Below are positions 34,701 through 39,868 of a stretch of DNA of 39,868 bases, one piece after another; position 1 is the first letter of the stretch, and every line of letters starts with the position of its first letter. The DNA is from Kiritimatiellales bacterium (lineage in GTDB: Bacteria > Patescibacteriota > Gracilibacteria > Peribacterales > Peribacteraceae), in the NCBI GenBank assembly GCA_021734665.1, contig JAIPIN010000005.1:1-39868 (forward strand), written 5' to 3'. The notes under the pieces were generated by a model. The model had not been told where the DNA came from and did not search any database. It saw only the letters and a program-made list of their open reading frames with translations. The position numbers were made by a program, and so were the translations under genes.

Positions 34701-35565
34701 CGCCATTAGTTCTGGTGCTGATGTACGAGAGCTCATGGAAAATGCAGAATATTATGCTTTGCGCGCCAAAGATGAGCCAAAATTGAGGCAAGAACTTATA
34801 GAAGCAAGAGAGCGTAATGATTTGGATTCTATTAAGACGTTAGAAGATTTATTAGATGATGATGCATCAGAGCAAGAGTTAGCTGTTAGGTACAAGAAGT
34901 ACAATCGTAAGAAACATATCGAGGGCTTGTATACACAATTCCTTGGTCAAGCAATATTATCTGAAGCTGGAATTGAATCTGCAAAAGAGCCTTTGGAAGG
35001 CGCTATTGTTCAAGAGCTTCAGAAACGAGCAGAGCCAGTTATTATTGAGTTCCGAGTTAGATGTAAAGAAGATAATTTTGTGGATTGGTGGATTGATGGT
35101 GGGGAATCGCAGGAATTACTAGCATATCTTACTGGTGAATATGAACATATTCTTAAAACGCAAAGTGCATCTATAGCTAGCACTATGTCAGAGAGGATAG
35201 GTGAGCAGACAAATGAGGACGAAGTTAAGATGCCACCAATAATTCAATTTGAACAATTATTAAAAGATGCCGAGCAGGAAATTAAAGATAATTTTCTTGG
35301 TCAGTCGCCAAGGAGTATGTTTAATAATCTGAAAGAAGATGCTAAGAAGTACGATAGGGTTAAAGAAGTGCTTTCAAAGCAAGAACGTCTTAGGCAGAAG
35401 AGGGAGCTAATTTCGAGTTTAGATAAGAAGTTAGTTCCGCATACGCATGCTGATTACAATACTACTAATCAAAAAATGTGGCGTAGAATGAAGAGAATGT
35501 TTGTTCAGGAAAAAGTTATCTTGGAAGATTGGTTGAGTAGAAATACTATTAGGTTGGAGTCTTAG
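31741..35565 (+). CDS. Very large hypothetical membrane protein with KP-rich linker and Gly-rich hydrophobic segment (start probably 31741; ORF track gives 31720)
   Basis: TM pair TTLAVTATLGALGLVVWL..PWWVWVPGVGALGYGLYKGYGWL; KPKPKPDPDAAPKPKPRPRPKGP linker; hydrophobic AELGVAGTGLVTFGAGVAGVGGAIATPVAIATIPVSVVIYGAYEG. Confidence 0.85.
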   Translation: MQFQFSSHERRLIHQRSSEANEKVEQAVAVLEDVDKADKWESAYDVLEQSEMTPEERKEIDKNLRERAIDMSQEHRDRLSIIIGPVIPEDEPVEDKKEAKSPEAVATDSSKEQTPEAQPVPAEELSKWQRTKNWTGEKADKIVSWVKENPGKTTLAVTATLGALGLVVWLRNRKKGERSGLPWWVWVPGVGALGYGLYKGYGWLKKNSDWFNNAASALEKKVDESIPKEAKDIADKSAGVATGTYEGIQEGSTKVGELWSENFEGADLSHTRAVEKNRDSYQSNLEYNAAWVGAFMLDGGEVVIFNGVPYLFNSGKHLVVDRIPALGAACLEAIENPDKFNLKEVARVWVGGTAVYASSVGALELFFLRSDVGLKRGAWEVTKRSIRWPYEVLWNKSGKYAIGIISPGAKGRVVRSEIKVFAKRYPYRFNRARYALVGSTGLKGGWTEPRLEVLWEEWQSYRRIAANLRGHDGAELIQKTIDRRLGNIERQMRKGVATLWKKQKIIPEFIRNIGEGNVVHQIKAGYRSMSPSYFSEKLESAYNNIANKVDEIAEVVPDSAASGSASKPKPKPDPDAAPKPKPRPRPKGPDTFDDGGPVKNPKPKPAPEAKGPELKIFDPDSKLGAGAADEVADVAKGNRLEQMLARSGASDEVIDALRVSGFDLSENLARVANESPEFASAVAKFISNDPNPAAKVKLLNEAFTGIVDPKQATRMAKILSDERKVARALSVAEKGGDVAKSFSKMAKIGKVLNALGVVGDAVAIYATVYEIAETKKLIENTDNEELKSQYQQRYFYHTAELGVAGTGLVTFGAGVAGVGGAIATPVAIATIPVSVVIYGAYEGHKWQEDKTRTSEDWAKERGLVDLITDTRYYGFGERVGHNWDVSMGNGRWLRSMVPGLQMYHLFSGNLELDINQLKEDIKNVNHEKIEAIVAHTTTVSVPEKMLGEDGKPRNLTNVEIANYKNELSVYVKNKTDFIIKQSQDIFHAISSGADVRELMENAEYYALRAKDEPKLRQELIEARERNDLDSIKTLEDLLDDDASEQELAVRYKKYNRKKHIEGLYTQFLGQAILSEAGIESAKEPLEGAIVQELQKRAEPVIIEFRVRCKEDNFVDWWIDGGESQELLAYLTGEYEHILKTQSASIASTMSERIGEQTNEDEVKMPPIIQFEQLLKDAEQEIKDNFLGQSPRSMFNNLKEDAKKYDRVKEVLSKQERLRQKRELISSLDKKLVPHTHADYNTTNQKMWRRMKRMFVQEKVILEDWLSRNTIRLES

Positions 35566-35590
35566 TATATCAAGGAGGTACAATATTCTT

Positions 35591-36433
35591 GTGCCCCTCT
35601 CATTCTCCCAACTATCAACCTATCGCCGATGTCCGCGAATGTTTGAGTATGCGAATGTAAAAAAGATCCCAAGAGGAATAAGTGAGGCGGAGAGTTTTGG
35701 TTCTAGTGTGCATAATTGTTTGAAAAGGTGGGGGGAATTGGAGATGGAAATAGGGCGTAGGGCGTTGGGCGTTGGTCAAGATCAAATGGTTCTATTCGAC
35801 AAAACTAGTCATGAATATAATGATGATAATCCCGACCCCCTACACCCCACCCCCAACACCCTACTCGAATTCTGGCATCAATCCTTCATCATTAATACAT
35901 ATGCTTCGCGAGTAGAAGCCGATTTTGCACGTGAACGTGGGGAAAGGCTTATGGAGCAGTTCTATGCATGGTCCCACCTTCGCTCTTCGAGCTTCGGCGG
36001 GCAGGGGAGTGGAGAAGTGTGGAAGGTAATTGCTGTTGAAAAAAGTTTTTCTATAGATGTGAATGGTTCGGTCCTAAAAGGAAGGTTCGACAGAGTCGAA
36101 TCGGATGGTGATTCAATCAGAGTAATCGATTTCAAAACGTCTCCTCCAAGATCTCAAGATCAAGTAGATGCAGATCTGCAGCTTTCTATTTACGCCATGG
36201 CAATTGAGGAAATCTATAAGCAGCCGTGCGGTGAGCTTATGTTTTTGTTCTTAAGTGACGAGGGAGTAGTGGAGCGAAGTACAACTCGTAGCGAGAATCA
36301 GCTTAATGATGCACGCAAGCAAATTAAGACAATCGAAGATAATATGGATAGTAAAGACTTCCATCCAACTCCATCTGCTGGAGTATGTAGATGTTGTCCT
36401 TATAAGGGGGTTTGTGATGTGGCGGCAGCTTAG
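35591..36433 (+). CDS. PD-(D/E)XK nuclease family protein (RecB-like), GTG start
   Basis: LSFSQLSTYRRCPRMFEYANV; VLKGRFDRVESDGDSIRVIDFKTSPP; QLSIYAMAIEE; C-terminal CRCCPYKGVCD cysteine cluster. Confidence 0.92.
   Translation: MPLSFSQLSTYRRCPRMFEYANVKKIPRGISEAESFGSSVHNCLKRWGELEMEIGRRALGVGQDQMVLFDKTSHEYNDDNPDPLHPTPNTLLEFWHQSFIINTYASRVEADFARERGERLMEQFYAWSHLRSSSFGGQGSGEVWKVIAVEKSFSIDVNGSVLKGRFDRVESDGDSIRVIDFKTSPPRSQDQVDADLQLSIYAMAIEEIYKQPCGELMFLFLSDEGVVERSTTRSENQLNDARKQIKTIEDNMDSKDFHPTPSAGVCRCCPYKGVCDVAAA
35755..35865. repeat. G-rich/C-rich word-repeat inverted arms inside the PD-(D/E)XK ORF
   Basis: tagggcgtagggcgttgggcgttgg ... ccgaccccctacaccccacccccaacaccctact. Confidence 0.6.
35973..36008. 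repeat. GC-rich palindromic element in frame inside the PD-(D/E)XK ORF
   Basis: cccaccttcgctcttcgagcttcggcgggcagggga; same layout as elements at 22388 and 39079. Confidence 0.7.
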
Positions 36434-36471
36434 GGCTTGGGATAGGGCTTGGGCTGGGTTACTATATTCGT

Positions 36472-36882
36472 ATGACCTACATCCAAAATCTAATTCACAC
36501 GTATATTTTTCTGATTCCTGCCGTTGTTCTTCTGTGTTCAGAGATTGTTAAGGTGATAAATCGCATTCGTGAGAAATCTGGTGGACGTATATTTTTCAGA
36601 CAAGGTGGAATGCCAAGCTCTCATTCTGCATTTGTTACATCACTCCTTATTATAGTTGGAGATAAAATGGGAATCGAATCTGTAGAATTTGCAATTGCCA
36701 CAGTATTTGCTGGAGTGGTTTGGTATGATGCAATTGCAGTCAGAGGCACTGTAGGCAAACAGTCTCGCACGCTTAATCTAATACAGAATATTCATCAATT
36801 TTCCGAGGAAGTAGGGCATTCCATACGTGAAGTTATTGCTGGTATTATTTTTGGGTTAATAATGACGCTGATTTTGATTTAG
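36472..36882 (+). CDS. Divergent PAP2 family protein
   Basis: FRQGGMPSSHSAFVTSLLIIVGDKMGIESVEFAIATVFAGVVWYDAIAVRGTVGKQ. Confidence 0.92.
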   Translation: MTYIQNLIHTYIFLIPAVVLLCSEIVKVINRIREKSGGRIFFRQGGMPSSHSAFVTSLLIIVGDKMGIESVEFAIATVFAGVVWYDAIAVRGTVGKQSRTLNLIQNIHQFSEEVGHSIREVIAGIIFGLIMTLILI

Positions 36883-36927
36883 ACCCCTTTGCTTCCATCC
36901 TACGGTTCTTCTTGCTACAGTTCCCGT

Positions 36928-38196
36928 ATGTTCATATCCGAGCTCTTCACCAAAACTTCAAAGGACAAAGTAGCTGACGCACAATGCATCAATGCAGATC
37001 TGTTGGTTCGGGCAGGATTCGTGCATAAAACAATGGCAGGTGTGTATTCTTTTCTGCCTCTCGGATTAAAAGTTCTAACCAAGGTTGCTCAAATAGTACG
37101 AGAGGAAATGGATGCAATTGGCGGGCAAGAGATTCTTATGTCTGCTTTAGCCCCACGTGAGTATTGGGAGAAGACGGGCAGATGGGATCCTAAAGTTTTT
37201 GAACCACTATTTCATGTTCCGGCTGCGGGTGATCAGGAATATGCGTTGAATCCAACACATGAAGAGGTGGTTGTGCCATTGGTACAAAATTTCATCCAGT
37301 CGTATCGCGATTTACCTTTTGGGTGTTACCAAATTCAGATGAAATTCCGTAATGAGCTGCGTGCCAAATCCGGTATTTTGCGTGGTAGAGAATTCCTTAT
37401 GAAGGACCTTTACTCATTTCATCCTGATATTGAGTGCTTGGATCGATATTACGAGAAGGTACAAGGAGCATATGACAAGATATTTGAAAGACTAGGGCTT
37501 GGGGAAATCACTTTTCTTACTTACGCATCAGGAGGTTCGTTCTCTAAATATTCACACGAGTATCAAGTAGTTCTTACCAATGGTGAAGATACTATTTATG
37601 TAAGCGAAGACGCAGAGAAGAAAGGTAAAAGGGTTGCGTTTAATGGAGAGATATATGAAGAAGGTAAAACCGAGTGCCCCGAAACTGGAGGAACAAAATT
37701 TAGAGCAGAGAAGGCATCCGAAGCTGCGAATATCTTTAAACTGGGTACTAAGTTCTCCGAGCCGTTTGATCTTACTTATGCTGACGAAAAAGGGGAGTCG
37801 CATCACATTATTATGGGATGCTACGGAATAGGGATTTCTCGTTTAATGGGAATTATTGCAGAGGCATTTGCAGATGATGACGGACTTGTATGGCCAGAAT
37901 CTGTTGCTCCTGCACAGGTACACATTGTACCAATTGCAAAGAAGGAAACCGATGAGCCTTACAAAAAAGCACTGTCACTGTACGAAGATCTGAAAGAAAA
38001 AGGGGTGCAGTGTTTGTTAGATAATCGTATAGATGCCTCTGTTGGGTCTAGGCTTGCAGATGCTGATTTGATTGGTATTCCAAAGAGATTGGTTATTTCC
38101 GAAAAGAGTTTGGCTGCTGGTGGCGTGGAAGTGAAGGAGCGGGCAAATGGCAAGACAGAAATTTTACCATTGGAGTCTTTTGTAAAAGCGAACTAG
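36928..38196 (+). CDS. proS: Prolyl-tRNA synthetase, short form (start probably 36928; ORF track gives 36889)
   Basis: LLVRAGFVHKTMAGVYSFLPLGLKVL, ALNPTHEEVVVPLV, FRNELRAKSGILRGREFLMKDLYSFH, MGCYGIGISRLMGIIAE, C-terminal anticodon-binding domain. Confidence 0.96.
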   Translation: MFISELFTKTSKDKVADAQCINADLLVRAGFVHKTMAGVYSFLPLGLKVLTKVAQIVREEMDAIGGQEILMSALAPREYWEKTGRWDPKVFEPLFHVPAAGDQEYALNPTHEEVVVPLVQNFIQSYRDLPFGCYQIQMKFRNELRAKSGILRGREFLMKDLYSFHPDIECLDRYYEKVQGAYDKIFERLGLGEITFLTYASGGSFSKYSHEYQVVLTNGEDTIYVSEDAEKKGKRVAFNGEIYEEGKTECPETGGTKFRAEKASEAANIFKLGTKFSEPFDLTYADEKGESHHIIMGCYGIGISRLMGIIAEAFADDDGLVWPESVAPAQVHIVPIAKKETDEPYKKALSLYEDLKEKGVQCLLDNRIDASVGSRLADADLIGIPKRLVISEKSLAAGGVEVKERANGKTEILPLESFVKAN

Positions 38197-38256
38197 ATGT
38201 TAGTTGGTATCTTGCAGGCAAAGCTCCTACCAGCTACAAGCTAGAAGCTCGTCTAG
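38193..38256. repeat. Word-repeat hairpin downstream of proS
   Basis: ctagatgttagttggta ... taccagctacaagctagaagctcgtctag. Confidence 0.55.
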
Positions 38257-38325
38257 CGCAACATATCCTTCTCGCATTTACACGCGTACTTTTGTATAAT
38301 CAGGACTACCTTTCCCCAAAACGTT

Positions 38326-38757
38326 ATGAAGAAATTTTCTCTTCTAGTTGGTGCACTCGGAGGTGCAACCGCAGGCTACTTACTCAGCAATAAAAAGCTG
38401 CGTGATGATTTATCTAAATGTAAAGATCCAGAAGATGCTGCAAAGTTGTTGGGCAAGCATCTGCAACGTGATGGGAAAAAATTAGCAAAGCATGTTCAGG
38501 AATTTGTAGATAGTGAAGATGTTCAAAAGAACATTAATAAGGCTAAGAAATTCACACAAAAGAAAGTAGATGAAGCAAAGAAAGAAATTAAAGATCTGGT
38601 AGGTGAGGGCAAGTCACAAGCAAAAAAAGTTGCTAAAAAAGGGGCGTCTAAAGCTAAGAAGGCAGTGAAGAAAGGTGCTGCAAAAGCTAAGAAGGCGGTA
38701 ACCCATACTAAAAAGAAAGTAACTAAGCCCAAAAAAAAGACTGCGAAGAAAAAATAA
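38326..38757 (+). CDS. YtxH-like/N-terminally hydrophobic protein with Lys/Ala-rich histone H1-like C-terminal tail
   Basis: MKKFSLLVGALGGATAGYLLSNKKLRDDL; tail KKGASKAKKAVKKGAAKAKKAVTHTKKKVTKPKKKTAKKK. Confidence 0.85.
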   Translation: MKKFSLLVGALGGATAGYLLSNKKLRDDLSKCKDPEDAAKLLGKHLQRDGKKLAKHVQEFVDSEDVQKNINKAKKFTQKKVDEAKKEIKDLVGEGKSQAKKVAKKGASKAKKAVKKGAAKAKKAVTHTKKKVTKPKKKTAKKK

Positions 38758-39021
38758 GTATCTAGCCAGATAGTCCATTTGACGGTTTTAGTCTTGGCGG
38801 TTGAGTAAGCTGTTATATGTTTTTGGTTCTGTATATAGCTGGTCAAATGGTCTCAGGTAACAGAATTTTATTGACTCTTTTACTGTAAATATTTTCTAAT
38901 AACCTAAAAAACTGGTTTTATGTATACATTGTGTGTTCGAACAAGCCAAACACGTATTGCTCTTTGTTGACTGTAGACATAATCTCTATCTCCTCTTTGT
39001 TATCTTCTCACTTAATTACCC

Positions 39022-39615
39022 ATGAATAAAACTCTAGTTTCATCAGTTTCTATTGCTCTCAGTCTTGGAGTAGTTGTCCCAGCCTTCGCCATGGCTTCGG
39101 CCGGCGAGCCAGCCTTCGCCATGGCTTCGGCCGGCGAGCCAGCCTTCGCATATGTACCAAATATGAGTTTTGAACGTCAATCTCATCGTGAAGAAGTTCA
39201 AGCCATTAAGGAGACTCGAGATGTTCGTAACATTAATAAGCCATCACGTCGTCAAATTCAAACAGCCGGTTTAAAAACTGATGCACTTCAAGAAAGAGCA
39301 GTAAGTTCTGTGAGAAGTGCAGATTCAGATCAGACCAAGAACACGCATCTAGAACGCACACGTCGTGTACGTGTATTGAGAAGATTCAGCAGGAGCCCAA
39401 AGCAAGGTTCAGATCGTTACCGTGTACTTAGACCAAACACACGCTCATTGCGACTTGAAGCAGAGAGTTCATACTTGCCACCAATGATTGTGCAGACAGG
39501 TCAAATTTCTTATGATCGTCCAACGCGCAGAGCTATTCGTGAGAACGGATACTTCTCAGGAATACTTGATCGTGATCGCGATGTGCTAAAAGAGATGAGT
39601 GAGAATAAAAGATAG
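39022..39615 (+). CDS. Secreted hypothetical protein
   Basis: Signal peptide MNKTLVSSVSIALSLGVVVPAFAMA; remainder basic, no family recognised. Confidence 0.75.
   Translation: MNKTLVSSVSIALSLGVVVPAFAMASAGEPAFAMASAGEPAFAYVPNMSFERQSHREEVQAIKETRDVRNINKPSRRQIQTAGLKTDALQERAVSSVRSADSDQTKNTHLERTRRVRVLRRFSRSPKQGSDRYRVLRPNTRSLRLEAESSYLPPMIVQTGQISYDRPTRRAIRENGYFSGILDRDRDVLKEMSENKR
39079..39138. repeat. Exact 30-bp tandem duplication of a GC-rich palindromic element at the signal-peptide junction
   Basis: ccagccttcgccatggcttcggccggcgag twice, followed by a partial third copy ccagccttcgc. Confidence 0.9.
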
Positions 39616-39637
39616 ATATTGTTTAGTCAGAATTTTT

Positions 39638-39666
39638 AAAAAGCCATCCTTAGGGGGTGGCTTTTT
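39638..39666. terminator. Rho-independent-type terminator
   Basis: aaaaagccatcc-ttaggg-ggtggcttttt hairpin with T tract. Confidence 0.85.
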
Positions 39667-39769
39667 AGGTGCTAGGAGATTAGGCACTAGGGGCTAGCAA
39701 TTAAGAACTATAATTCTATTCCCTAGCCCCAGTATTTTCTAATCCAAGAATGAGCCTGTAGAAGAGTCT

Positions 39770-39868
39770 TTAAGAATCACAGGACGAGGAGAGTGTAGCA
39801 GAAGAATCCAGAGCAATCTTGAGAACCTGCAATCTTGCTTCTTGAAATTCTCTGGCAGCTTCATTCGG
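39770..39868 (-). CDS. C-terminal end of an unidentified CDS entering from the right edge
   Basis: Open reverse frame ...PNEAAREFQEARLQVLKIALDSSATLSSSCDS*; too short to assign. Confidence 0.4.
   Translation of the reverse strand, partial: PNEAAREFQEARLQVLKIALDSSATLSSSCDS

Noticed and set aside
35591-36433. Possible Cas4 with CRISPR locus
   Set aside because: RecB-like nuclease with a C-terminal Cys cluster, but no CRISPR array, cas1 or cas2 in the window; generic PD-(D/E)XK family call is safer.
1-39868. Alternative genetic code (UGA = Gly) as in some Gracilibacteria/SR1
   Set aside because: Conserved genes such as nth terminate at TGA at the expected end, and ORFs are complete under the standard code.

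Overview
The window looks like part of a genome from the Candidate Phyla Radiation / Patescibacteria (Peregrinibacteria-like by overall feel; this lineage call is inference). It is AT-rich, mostly single-copy housekeeping genes plus lineage-specific membrane and surface proteins, and uses the standard code with TGA stops. Recognisable genes: gatB (partial, left edge, missing from the ORF track), an ECF-type sigma factor, def, a DnaQ-like exonuclease, nth, a thioredoxin-like lipoprotein, a CcdA/DipZ-like thiol-redox protein, thyA, a four-helix-bundle (23S rRNA IVP-type) gene, folA, secD, a nucleotidyltransferase, an RlmD/RumA-type methyltransferase, a TMTC-like TPR protein, tRNA-Glu(CUC), uvrC, a cupin, a GT2 glycosyltransferase, rplY (L25/Ctc), a DUF3048 protein, an ATP-grasp/DUF1704 fusion with a 7TM neighbour, hpf/raiA, a PD-(D/E)XK nuclease, a divergent PAP2 protein and proS. 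The most interesting signals are: (1) a single polypeptide combining an alpha-L-glutamate-ligase-like ATP-grasp domain, a retropepsin-like (RimK-associated) domain that seems to have lost its catalytic Asp, and a DUF1704/QEGLA (MATCAP-like) HExxxH carboxypeptidase, next to a 7TM protein of the type usually fused to an inactive transglutaminase; (2) a SecD with parvulin PPIase sequence inserted in its periplasmic domain, co-transcribed with a lipoprotein resembling the SecD P1 head; (3) a GC-rich palindromic element (CCA-n-CCTTCGC-n4-GCTTCGG-n-GGC) found in frame inside three unrelated ORFs; (4) many intergenic hairpins whose arms are built from locus-specific iterated short words. All calls were made by reading the sequence; no searches were run.
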